The notes beneath the pieces are model-generated. The model ran no database searches and was not told the origin of the DNA. It was given only the letters and a program-made list of their open reading frames with translations. A stretch of 64,000 bases of DNA from Morella rubra. Taxonomy: Eukaryota; Streptophyta; Magnoliopsida; Fagales; Myricaceae. Positions 11,619 to 23,511 of this stretch are shown here, in pieces. Where the stretch lies: positions 26,205,457 to 26,269,456 of the forward strand of contig CM025852.1 of NCBI GenBank assembly GCA_003952965.2, in the 5' to 3' direction. Position numbers and translations under genes: made by a program. Every line of letters begins with the position of its first letter. Within the stretch, counting starts at the first letter, position 1.

Positions 11619-14600
11619 TGGGTGGGGTAACTTCATCCATGGCTGCAAAATTTGCTTTCTTTCCACCCAACCCACCCGCCTACAAGCTAATTAGGGACGA
11701 TGCCACTGGCCTCTTGCTCCTGGACCCCTTCCCTCATCGCGAGAACGTCGAAATTCTGAGGCTGCCTACGCGCCGCGGCACCGAGATCGTGGCCGTCTAC
11801 GTCCGGTACCCCATGGCCACCTCCACTGTGCTCTATTCTCATGGGAATGCTGCTGATATTGGTCAAATGTACGAGCTTTTCATTGAACTGAGCGTCAGTT
11901 TGCGGGTCAATCTCATGGGGTACATTTTTTCCACTCTTCTTTCCGATTCGGAAGATTTGTTGTTCTCGCATGTATAATTGTTGCATTTGTTTGTACGTGT
12001 GTGATTGGTATCCTGTGTAGATGAATTAGCGGTACCTGTTTCTTGTTCCTGTGAGAATTTGAGTTTCTTTGCGTATAAAAAATTGGAGATAGTGTAAGTG
12101 GCTCACTGGGATAATGGAAACTAGGTGAGGGACGTAAATTAGTGAGTGGGTTTGTATTGAGCAGAGGTTTTTTGTTAGATGAAACGGGTGAGAATCTGTC
12201 TTTTTTTTTTTTGGAGTTTAAGATGCTCCGTATTTGAAAACCTGCTGTTAGATGAAATGGAGTAAGGAATTGAAGTAGCATAGAATGTCGGAGTTGTGTC
12301 CATAGGCTTTGGCTCTGATGTTAGGGTGGGCACAGGATTGGTTTAGGTCTTATGTTTGGATCTTGCCCCCGTAAGGGAAAGAAGAACACCAACACCTCTG
12401 CCTCCCCCACCCGCCTCTCTTTCCCTGCGTAGATTTAATTCTTTGCATCCTTGGTTTGTGATGTTACTCAACGGTTTGTTCTGTCCTTGGCCTAAGTAGA
12501 AGATGGTAATTGCTAGAGGTAATCGAATTATCTTTTTAATTGAAATTAATCTGCAAATTATCGTAAGCTTAATAGATTTATCAATAAGAAATATGGAAAA
12601 CCGGGAGGTAAGTGACTTGCCATCAAAAGATTGGTTCTGTTTTAGCTTTCATCTTTCTTTGTTTGGCTAACTTTTCGGCGATGGTTCAATGAGCTAAAAG
12701 CTTAATAAATTGATCCTACATCAAAGTGGGAATAATCAGCTACTTCCAGTAACTTTTCCATTTAAGAAAGGTTCAATTTTTTCGGCTTCCATTTTTCTTT
12801 TACAGTTAGCTTTCGGTCTAGGGTTTGATGAGCAACAAGATAAATAAATGATGAAGTTGGTGAATGCAACTGGGCATGGTTGTGACCAGTAGATTTATTT
12901 ATTCTGATATAATGCAAAATGGAGATTTGCTTTTTCAATTTGTTCGTTTTGATTTATATTTATATTTTTTTCTTTGTTGTCAAACTTATGCCTTGAGTTC
13001 AACCACTCCATTTAGCTTCTAGTACACCTTTATCATTTAGACTTACTTTTACTTTTCTTTTCCTAGTAGAATAGGATTCCCTTGGAACCTGAAGAAAATA
13101 ATCTCTGTGGGTTTTGTGAGATAAAAAATTTATTAAACAAGGCAAGTAATGATCAAGCAGCGAAACAAGCCTGAAATCAGGACCACTTTCCTTGAGTGTT
13201 GAAAATGCTTCCTAGTTTCATTTGAACTTATGATCACCACCATTATCAGTATTAGATTATATTTCATTGTTGTGACGTTTCAGTCTCTGTTCTAAGGTTT
13301 AACATCAGAAGATATGCATTGGTAGCATTAAGTTATATATATAATATGATGGCTTATCTAGATAGGAGGCAACCATCTTTCCGCTTAAGCACCAGCTATT
13401 GAATATGCTTTTAATGTTATTAAATATGCAGGTATGATTACTCTGGCTATGGGCAGTCATCTGGAAAGGTACTAAAGAGTATAAAACAAATAAGGGGAAA
13501 AAAATGAGGCAATATGTGTTTGCTTCTATTTCTTCTGTGATTAAAAATATGAAACAATAGTGTTTGAAGCTATGTGAACCTTTCTGCAGCCAAGTGAGCA
13601 GAACACTTACTCAGACATTGAAGCAGTATACAAGTGCCTCGAAGAGAACTATGGTGCTAAGCAGGAAGACATAATCCTTTATGGCCAATCTGTTGGAAGT
13701 GGCCCGACTTTGGATCTTGCTGCCCGTTTGCCTAGACTAAGAGCTGTTATTCTGCATAGTCCTATATTATCAGGGTTAAGGGTCATGTATCCTGTGAAGC
13801 GGTCATACTGGTTTGACATCTATAAGGTCGCATTCATGGTTATTGATCACTGTCACTTTCATTAACTGTTACATATAAAAAAATATTTTTGCAGAGTTCA
13901 TGTCTTGACGTTTATTTGACATTGATTTGGGGCAGAATATTGACAAGATTCCACTCGTTAGGTGTCCTGTTCTGGTCGTTCACGTAAGTTTCGTGGGCTT
14001 TATATCAGCAAATGTGCTTAATATCTTGCATTTGATTAGCCAATTGGATAATTTCGTATTTGTGTGACATGCAATATTGGCAAATGTCCTTAGCATCTTG
14101 CATTTGCCAAGTGGATAATGTGGTGTTTTGTGTGACATGCTTATTGTAGCTGATGTACTTACTTTGATAAGCTTGGATGGTGGTACAGTGATTGTGTCGA
14201 AAGCGAGGTTTCTTTTAACAATTGGCCCCCGTAACCAATTGTTGCCCTTCTCTTTTTCATGAGGGAAGGTCTGGGGTTCAGCCATGGAAGGGAAGAGATT
14301 TGAAAGGGGAGAAGGCCACACATTATTTTGTGGACTCCTAGTACTTATGATGACCTCTCATCCACCTCTCCTGAAAAAAACATTAAAAAAAGAAAAGAAA
14401 AACAAAGAAAGATGTTCCCTTTCCCCCCTTCTGTCCAATTCGGTTCAAGGTAGTTCATTAAGACTGAGTAGTTTGATAATGGTCCTACACATTTTTAGAT
14501 GTACTTATTGTTGCTCATGACATCAACTATATCGGCAAAGAGTTCTGTCATCAGCTGTTGCCAATACTAGCTTGTTGGTTTCCACATACTTTTTAGGTCA

Positions 14601-15769
14601 ATTTATTCATCTTAAGTAATAAATAAGAAAAGTAAGTAGCTCACTGGACGTCTATGATTTTAGATGTTCATTAAATGCCTTGCTTTTGTTTAGAGAAAGT
14701 TCCCTTTTCTACACTTTGAAGTTCCCCAACAGGATTGAGGTTTAAACAGTATGCTTTCCTATGAAATGAGTGACATAAAAATGTTGATCAAAAGGAGAAG
14801 AAAACATGCAATTGAAAACAATTTTCAATGTATTCGTTTTAGTCATACTGCCATAGAGATCTAGCATCTCCTATGGATAACTTTTGCATTGTCCATTGTC
14901 CTGCAATGAGTCAATTTGGCGGTTCACATGCATTTGTCAGACTAGCATTGTCCATGTTACAATATGAAGACCAAGAGGAGAACAGAACACTAGAAAAATA
15001 AAGGATCTTTGCCTTCTAGGGCAGAGTCGACCATCAATTTGATTTCCCAAATTTTCATGACATTCCACTAAAGTCGAGTTATTTAGCTGACTGATCTTCG
15101 AACATTGACTTACATGCAGCTGCCGTTTGAGAAATTACAAAATCAAATTTAAGCATTATGATTTTCGAGACTTTCCTATCACTAGTTGTTTCCAGTCTGG
15201 ACTTAGCGCAGCTTTGACTACAGTATCAAATTATCTGATTTTGATATCTTGCCCTTATTCTTATTCAGGGAACTGCTGATGAAGTTGTTGACTGTTCTCA
15301 TGGCAAGCAGCTTTGGCAATTGTGTCAAGAGAAGTATGAACCTTTATGGCTCAGAGGAGGAAACCACTGTGATTTGGAGCTTTATCCTGAATACAGTAGA
15401 CATCTAAAGAAGTTCATATCAACAGTTGAAAAGGCACGTTCGCGTAGGAATGGTCCAAGGAGCAGCACAGACCGAATTGAGCAGTTCAGACGGAGTACTG
15501 ATTGTTTTGAGGCTCCTAGGAAAAGTAGTGACTGGAGAGAAAAACCTAGGAAAAGCACCGATAGGCCCGAAAAACTGAAAATTCCTGACTTCAAGTTTCA
15601 TAATATTGACAACTTAAGAATGTCATCTGCCCAAATGGAAAGATCACGGAGAAGTGTGGACTACCATGAGAAATCTGGAAGAGCAGCATTGACCAACACC
15701 TTGAAAGAGCTCGAAAGAGCGTCGACTGGGTGGACAGAATTCGAGCCGGGTAGACCTGTTCCATGTTAA
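11618..15769 (+). CDS. alpha/beta hydrolase, ABHD17-like
   Basis: Five exons by splice sites and frame: 11618-11919, 13432-13468, 13590-13826, 13936-13983 and 15269-15769, totalling 1,125 nt for 374 residues. The fold shows [13 protein letters not shown] (oxyanion region), [13 protein letters not shown], nucleophile elbow YGQSVGSG (Ser), the acid in GTADEVVD (Asp) and the base in GGNHCDLE (His). The catalytic triad is therefore complete. Animal ABHD17 proteins are protein depalmitoylases; plant relatives are assumed to be serine hydrolases with similar acyl-protein substrates. The start [17 protein letters not shown] is the usual plant form. A basic C-terminal tail repeats RxSxD motifs (SSTDR, RSTDC, KSSDW, KSTDR, RSVDY), possible phosphorylation sites. 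An in-frame upstream ATG (11531) would add 29 residues encoded mostly by the GA repeat; I consider it untranslated. Confidence 0.92.
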
Positions 15770-17124
15770 AAAAAATATGTGCACCGAGTTTGTTCTTGTT
15801 GAAGGGGGGCACAGAAGCAACGATAGAAAAACGAGAAAATTTGTGCTGGGTTTCACTTACGGTTTTGTATCTTGAAGTTCCAGCGTTGGGTTTTAGAGTT
15901 TCATGGTCTGACCTCTTTTGTTTTAACATGTTCAAAGAACACGAGGCTTCTAGTTAATATGATCGTGTTACGAAAGCAATAGCATCTTCATTTCATAGCA
16001 TGCTTTCTTCTCATCTTTACACTGTTTATAAAGACCCGTCTATATCCAAGAGCAGGCGCATAATATAATTGGCTTAACAGCTTTAGAATCTAAAAGACAC
16101 AAAGAAAAGGAAAGATGGGATCGGGGTGGGATTTTTGCAACCTTAACATTATTAGTACGGAATAGATAGGATGTAGTTGTATTGAATAATTACTTGTTGA
16201 AAAATTAAAGATATTTTAAAGTCGATAAAAAAAATATCTTTCATTGAAAAATTATTGAAACTTAAGGCTGTGTTTGTTTTGCATGAAAATGTTTTCAAGC
16301 AAAATAATTTTCTTTGCTTTGTATGTTTGAAAGGGTAATAAAATTTTATGTAATTTAAATTTTTAAGTGGGGTTCACAAAAAATTAGGCTTTTCAAGGCA
16401 ATATCTTTGCCTCTTTTGACTCTGACTAATTGTAAGCCTGATCGGGATTGACTCAAAATCGGACCGTCTAGGCCTACATAGTCCAAAATTTTTGTTGGAG
16501 CACTAATCTAAAAATTATTATTATTTTCTTAATAGGTTTAAGTACTTTCTAGGGTTCTTATTGTCTTTGGGCACAAACCCCGTGTCATTCTAAAGCAACA
16601 AATATATATTTTTAAATGTAAGTTAGAATCGGAGTTAGAGTCAGAGTTGGTTATATGGACTCCAAATCTAACTTACACTTGAGTTGAAATTTTTTAAAAT
16701 TTTGACTCTGTCTTTGACCAATCCGCTTATATTGGGTCAGACTATGTTTCATAGTCATTTTTTGTCTCTCCCTTTTCACGCTACTCGAAATAAAATTTTA
16801 AGAAAAAAAAATAGACTTCAATTCAAACATTACGAAATCAGGCCAAAAAAACAAAAACTCTCGTGAAGAAGATAACAGCCAAAAACCATTTTTTGGAGTA
16901 TGTATATCTGTCAAAAGGCAAAGGAATAGTTGTTTCGTACGACAGTCGTTTATCTCTATATCTCTCTCTTCTCGGTCCTCCCCCTTCGAAGAACACGACT
17001 TTTTTTTTTTCTCTAAGCCCCTTCCAAGAACACGACTTTTTTAATTCTAAACCCCTTCGAAGAACACGATTACTCCTCCGCATACCCTCGTACCATAAGT
17101 AGCTCAGCTGCAATCCAATTAATT
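15770..17124. other. intergenic between the hydrolase and ATG16
   Basis: Contains the hydrolase 3' UTR and, from about 16860, a pyrimidine-rich stretch with repeated CGAAGAACACGA-like motifs (about 16986, 17024, 17057). That stretch is probably the ATG16 leader. No separate gene seen. Confidence 0.4.
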
Positions 17125-19862
17125 ATGTAAGTACACACTTAGACTCAAAATGAAAAGTTTATCTTTTTTAAAATTTTTTGTTTTGATTTCGGTTTGGCTG
17201 CCCAGAAAATTCAAAAGATTTGTCGTTAATGGATTCAGGTGATAGAATGTAGAAAAAGAAAAAAGGATTCAGGTGATGGAGCTAATGGAGGTGCTGAATT
17301 ATTTTCAGGTCACAGGAGGAGATAGCGACGGACGCGATAAAGCACGCTTTGAAGGCTCTGCGGAAGCGCCATTTGCTGGAAGAAGGCGCTCATGCTCCGG
17401 CCTTTATCGCTCTTTCAAGACCGATCGCCTCTCAGGTTCTCTTTCTCCCTCACCCCTTTCAAAGTAATTATTTTTGGGGTTTTCATTTCACCCTTTTATT
17501 GAAACTAATATTCGGTGGATGACAAATTAATTGAAACCTAATAACAGTACATAAATTTGCTAAATATAATTTCAAGAGATATAAAGTGGTTTCCTTTCCG
17601 ATACGCTGTCCTCATGTCTGTGCCTCTTACATTATTTGGTTAATAATTTTGAGCAATTGTGATTGATATTTTATCCGTGTGTCCGTAAAGGGCTCAGAAT
17701 GGAAAGAGAAAGCAGAAACTCTGGAGTTGGAACTTCAGCAATGTTACAAAGCTCAATCTCGCTTGTCTGAGCAACTGGTGGTGGAGGTAGCTGAATCCAG
17801 GGCTTCTAAAGCTTTACTTCAAGAAAAAGAAGCTGCAAACTCAAATCTGCAGGCAGAGTTGACACAAGCAAGGTTACCTTGAAATCAATTTTTAACACCC
17901 TCGAAACTTTCCATTCAAGAAAGAAACATCCACTAGACAGAGAGTCTTCAGATTTTCAGGTTGTTTGGTGAATGAATGATTCCAACTGAGTTACATGTTG
18001 CAGGGACGAATGCTCTCAATTAAAGGTGGACTTAGAAGAAAAGATTAAAGCTTTAGAATTGGTTATGAGTGAGAACCACCAACTTAAAGTACAACTAGAA
18101 CAGATGTCTATTAAAGCTAAGAATGCTGAGGCTGAAAATAAGATGCTAATTGATCGCTGGATGCTGCAGAAGATGCAGGATGCTGAACGGCTCAATGAGG
18201 TAGTGTATACTGTTGTCAAGGTTGCAATATTAAAGCATGGAATTAGGTATTGTTTTTTATGGTGATACATTCTTATGCTACAACGTTATTGTGATTAGTT
18301 ACGAGGGAAGGGGTGAAAAAAAGGGAAAGGAGAAATGGTGTCTTGAATCCAGGCTGATAATGATATAGTATGTATTGGTCTGGCTTTGGCTATTGGTGAT
18401 TCATGACAACAAAATTACAAATGACAAAGGGTGCGTCGCAAACTAACATGATGTTGTTAAATTGTGTTGTTCCTATTTGTTCTAATTTGTGCAACAATTG
18501 ATGGTGTGTCCTCATTTATAACTATTTTTTTAGTCTTCTGGTATTGAAAGAGAAGTCCCTCTTAGATAGTAAGAATAATGCTTTGGGAAGGTTGATTAGG
18601 ATCTGAAGGGACTGCCTTCAGAAGGATTTTCTTTTTGTTTGTTTGAAATGCTTGTAAAATATTTATTTTGTGTTTTTGCATTTGTGCAATCACCATCCTC
18701 CCTTTATTTGTTTTGGAGGATGATATGTGGGTTCTGTACGATTTGCAAAATGTTAAATGAGTTTAGGTTAATTTACTTTCTAACCTTTTTTTTCAGTAAG
18801 AGTAATTCGCCTCACTTGTCTTTTCTTTTATTTACTTAGGCAAATTCACTTTATGAAGAAATGCTTGATCGGCTCAAGGCTAGTGGTTTAGAAAATCTTG
18901 CTCGCCAGCAGGTAGATGGCGTGGTCCGCCGAAATGAAGATGGTGCAGAATTCTTTGTGGAGTCGACCATTCCCTCTGTCTGCAAGCACAGGATCCATGC
19001 TCATGAAGGTGGCTGCGCTTCCATATTGTTTGAGTACAATTCTGGCAAATTGATTAGTGGAGGACAGGACAAGTCAATCAAGATGTGGGACACGAGCACT
19101 GGATCATTAAGTCATACTCTTTATGGTTGCCTTGGTTCTGTTCTTGATCTCACAATTACCCACGATAATAGATCTGTTATTGCAGCAAGCAGTTCAAACA
19201 ACTTGTATGTATGGGATGTCAGCTCTGGCCGTATACGTCATACTCTTACTGGTCACACAGATAAAGTGTGTGGTGTAGATGTAAGCAAAATCTCAAGTCG
19301 TCATGTTGTCAGTGCAGCTTATGATCGTACCATAAAGGTTTGGGACTTGACCAAAGGTTACTGCATCAACACAATCATTTTTCCTAGCAACTGCAATGCT
19401 CTTTGCTTCAGCATGGATGGACAAACCATTTGCTCTGGTCATGTTGATGGGAATCTTCGTTTATGGGATATTAACACAGGAAAGCTACTTAGTGAAGTTG
19501 CTGCGCATTCACTTGCCATTACATCCATCTCTCTGTCACGAAATGGAAACGTAGTATTGACTAGTGGAAGAGACAACTTGCATAATTTGTTTGATATGCG
19601 ATCTCTAGAAGTTTGTGGCACACTCAGAGCTACTGGAAACAGAGTGGCATCTAATTGGAGCCGATCCTGTATCAGTCCAGATGACAACTATGTTGCTGCT
19701 GGATCCGCTGATGGATCTGTATTTATATGGTCCATAGCTAAAACTGATATTGTGAGCACTCTGGGAGAACACACTTCTCCTGTGCTGTGTTGTTCATGGA
19801 GTGGGCTCGGAAAACCTCTTGCCACGGCAGACAAAAATGGAATTATTTGTACCTGGACATGA
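17125..19862 (+). CDS. ATG16: autophagy-related protein 16 (ATG16)
   Basis: Core autophagy protein that joins ATG5-ATG12 to direct ATG8 lipidation on the phagophore membrane. Exons: 17125-17126, 17309-17435, 17691-17872, 18004-18199 and 18840-19862, together 1,530 nt for 509 residues, the length I recall for the Arabidopsis protein. The N-terminal ATG5-binding helix holds ALKALRKRHLLEEGAHAPA. A coiled coil follows (about residues 44-190, WKEKAETLELELQQCYKAQ, ENKMLIDRWMLQKMQDAERL). Seven WD40 blades then lie in the single last exon, ending GIICTWT. No ATG occurs in frame before SQEEIA. A GTAAGT donor at 17127 directly after AT, joined to G at 17309, makes ATG-TCA-CAG, matching the conserved MSQEEIA start. 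I infer an intron inside the start codon; the rest of the model is firm. Confidence 0.92.
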
Positions 19863-20877
19863 AGGGTACAGCGAGAATATGATAAATCTACTGGCTGGCC
19901 AAGTTCTTTTTTTTTTTTTTTTTAATCTGCATACAATACATTTACACGTACTGTACAGTAGTTAAGCAAGGTGTTCGATTGGTGTAGATATTGATTTCTC
20001 ACTTCTCAGGAATTGGATCCAGTGGTTTATGCTTTCTCTTGAAACAAACAGAAACAGAAAGGGGTTGATGGACCAATAAACGTGCCATCTATTTACTCTT
20101 CACTTTTTCTCACAAGTCATTAATAAACCCCGCCAGGCGCCAACAGATCGTAGAGCTTTCTACTGGCTGACGACCAAGCGTATACTCAATTTGGTGCATA
20201 ATTCCGACAGAGTATTGGCATTGCAATTAGAAGCCAAATCTGAAGTACAATGAGCACAGTCGTTGCCTCAAGACGACTCAAGGTAATAGTTGGCTTGAGA
20301 GGCCTTGGGTTATATAATTGGTAGAGTCCCAGGAATCGGATGGCTTGGCCATGATCTTTTGATTTATTTATTTGTTTTGGTCGCACCAAATTCTAGTACA
20401 GTGAATGTCCTAAACAGTAAAAAAGAAAACAAGAACCTTTTTATTTCCCAATAGAATCATTTGAAGATTTTGTGAAATCTGATTCATGAGGTATTTCAGA
20501 GTTCGGACTGGATCATGATCAACTTTCTATGGAGCTAAATGAACAACTTATTACTCAATCCAAAAACAATTTTGGCCCCCTTCGAGACCCGAAGTGTTCT
20601 TTTAGTTCGTGAGGAGAAGAGCTTGATATAAACCGCTTGAGATCCTTTCTAAATAAACAAGCAAATTTCGAGATAAAAAAATTCCAACTTCCGATTGCCT
20701 TTCGTTCTCTATCTCAAACTTGAAACCCAAATCCCCCCTCTCCGTCGGAGCTCGTCAACAGAAAGCCGCTCTCTTTTGCTTCGGTTAGTTGCCAAAACCC
20801 TAGATGACGAGGAGGATGAAGGATGTATGGCGGCCCTGTTACTGAGAATATATTATTAGCGGTGAAAGAAAGGAAAG
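19863..20877. other. intergenic, ATG16 3' UTR and CRL promoter
   Basis: A T run at 19908-19923 follows the ATG16 stop. The remainder is AT-rich with no gene. The CRL leader probably lies in the last 150 bp. Confidence 0.4.
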
Positions 20878-23511
20878 ATGGGTACGGGAAGTCGAGCACG
20901 GGGACTGGTGGTGAAGACGCTGCTACTGATTGGAGGCGCCCTTTTGCTGAAGCGACTGACGAAGTCCACCACTCGCTGGGACCATGCTCGCATCGTTGCT
21001 CAATCCCTCGCCGGCCAAAAGGTCTCCCCTCCATCTCTTCCATTTTCGATCATATTTATAGTCGTCCATCAATTTCAGTGCTTTTTTATTCATTGAATAA
21101 TATGTCTTCGTTTTACGACAGAGTTCGATGGAGCAAGCAGCTAGAGCTCCTGATAACTACTTCAATTTCAGGTGATTCCATAGGCCCTCTATCATATATG
21201 ACTCCTGATCCCATTTTGTTGCCCTATAACCACGAACTTCCTTTAAGCTCTCAGATTTTTACATTAAACTCATTGATGGGCTTTTTATCTCTGACCAATC
21301 ATTCAAAGCTAGAAATGGGTGGTTCACAAACATCCTAGACCCTTTTTGTTCTGGTAGATTACGTCTTTTGTCTCTGGCTGGCTTTCTGCAGATGGCTTAC
21401 TTGCCCGGCAGCAGAGATGGTCGATGGTTCGAAGGTTTTATATTTTGAGCAAGTGAGTACATAACTTGCTGCCTCTTCGTGATCTTTTTCCGGCTATCAG
21501 TTTCTTTGTATCAGCAAAGGAATAGCTATATGATGGTTTTTGTTTCTGTCGCTAGGCATTCTGGAGGACTCCTCAGAAGCCCTTTCGGCAGGTGCGTTAG
21601 TCTATCTTATCAGGTTTCAAATTTAATATTATTGCTATGTCATGCACATGATAGAAGTTATTTCCTCTGCCCCGTCTCCTTGCTTCTGCTTTGTTGTTCT
21701 GTTTTTCGTATGTTTTTACGTTTGTGAAAATCCATCTTCAATGACATTCCTCTAGATAGATCTCTCAATTCAGGGACCTCGCTCAGCATTCTTTTCTCGG
21801 AGTAAATCTTATAATTCAAGGTTTTCATTTCTTCAAAAAAACCTTTGTTGACAAGTTCTAACCTGCTTCTGATTGCAGAGATTTTACATGGTCAAGCCTT
21901 GTCCTAAAGAGTTGAAATGCGATGTTGAGGTGGGCATTTCCTCTGTTGCAGTTTAGTTTTGAAGAGATCATGTTCTGTTGCATGATTCAATGGTGGAACT
22001 CATCTTTGTTTCTGGATTTGGGTAGCTCTAATGTGGTTTGAACTTTGTTCAATGGGCAGGTAAGTTCATATGCCATTAGAGATGTGGAGGAGTACAAGAA
22101 CTTCTGTGACCGCCCAAGGGACCAGTGCCCACAGCCAGAAGAAGTTCTTGGGGTAAGACTTATGTCACATCAAAATCAGAGTCTATGTTATCTTTTGGTG
22201 GAATGTGAAATCTAAAAGTCCTGGTATGGAAGCTTGTAATTTTATGCTAAAAAAAAAAGAAGCAAAGCCTAAATAGACATGGTTCAAGAAGATTGAAGCC
22301 ATAGAAGAGCTTTGCTCCAAGGGTAACAAGCTCCATATTATTATTGAAGTGGTACAACACAGCTTGAGGTAGGTGGATTGGTTTACTGCAAAGACTTAAT
22401 TTCAAAGGTTATGTGCTTTGTATGCAAGATCTCAAAATCAAAGCTTGATGTTTGACCCCAATCACCTTGCAAATGTCCAACTAGTGAATTCTAGGCTCCA
22501 GGTTTATGGGCGGTGCCATTGTGGTGAGCCAAATTGCAGACTCAATAAAATGTCTGTCTGGTGGCGTGGTGGCGTGATGTCTTGACGTATCTGGATAGCT
22601 TGTTGGATGTGTCTGACAAGAGAGAAGTTGAAACCTAATTTCTGATATCATAACTAGTTTGCTTGGCAAAGCAGTTGTATACTTTGCTAGATTTCTTCTT
22701 GTGGTATGGCTGTACCACCTGTTAGGCAAGCCCATAGCATATTGTGTATGCGTTTGTAGGTGAATGCTTGCTAGGATTGTTTATGTGTTGTCCAAGCTTG
22801 CCAGCAAGTTTTCGTGCCCGACTCTGAGACTACATTTTTTCATCTCCATCCTTTGAAATTGTTTCTTGTGGACTCGCTAAATGTCTTCTAATACATGTGC
22901 AGGACATTGCAGAACATTTAACCACAGTGCATCTTAAACGGTGTGAGCGTGGAAAACGATGCTTGTATGAAGGTTCAAATCCACCTGGCGGGTTTCCCAA
23001 TTCATGGGTAATTGTCTGTTGACTTTATTACCATGTTTTGCCGTCTCCACTTCCCTCATATATCAAGTTCTCTGCCAAAAACCTGGTAGTGGAATGCAGA
23101 AACGGCTGATATCTGTTCAACTTATATCCAGTCTGATCAAAAGCATTCAATGATCTTATTCTTTTGTAACAGAATGGGGCAGCCTACTGTACATCGGAAC
23201 TTGCAGTCTTGAAGAATAATGAGATACACACCTGGGACAGGGGCTATGATGAAGAAGGAAATCAAGTGAGTTCTTGCATAATTATTTGCATCCAATGAAT
23301 TGCCCTGATGAATATGGGTTTGATTAAAGCATGAACCTTTAATGGGAGTGCGCTTGTTTCCTCCTTACAGGTTTGGGGAGCCAAGGAAGGTCCATACGAG
23401 TTCAAGCCTGCACCTGCTTCTAGTTTCAATGACATGTTTTCTCCTTTAAATTTCTCTCCTCAGCAATCAATGGAGAAAAGAATAGAGGGTTCTTTTGTTC
23501 TGCAAGACTGA
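20878..23511 (+). CDS. CRL: CRUMPLED LEAF, CpcT/CpeT-like chromophore lyase fold protein
   Basis: Nine exons: 20878-21021, 21122-21171, 21392-21452, 21556-21591, 21879-21929, 22060-22152, 22903-23007, 23173-23265 and 23371-23511, total 774 nt for 257 residues. All borders are GT..AG and keep frame. CRL is a plastid outer-envelope protein with a CpcT/CpeT bilin-lyase fold; loss in Arabidopsis disturbs plastid division and plant form. An N-terminal hydrophobic segment (residues about 10-25, LVVKTLLLIGGALLLKRL) fits the membrane anchor. Conserved blocks include KSTTRWDHAR, CPAAEMVDGSKVLY, QAFWRTPQKPFRQRFYMVKPCP, PPGGFPNSWNGAAYCTSELAV and IHTWDRGYDEEGNQVWG. Bilin attachment in land plants is not established. 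The last 20 residues are family-variable. Confidence 0.95.
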
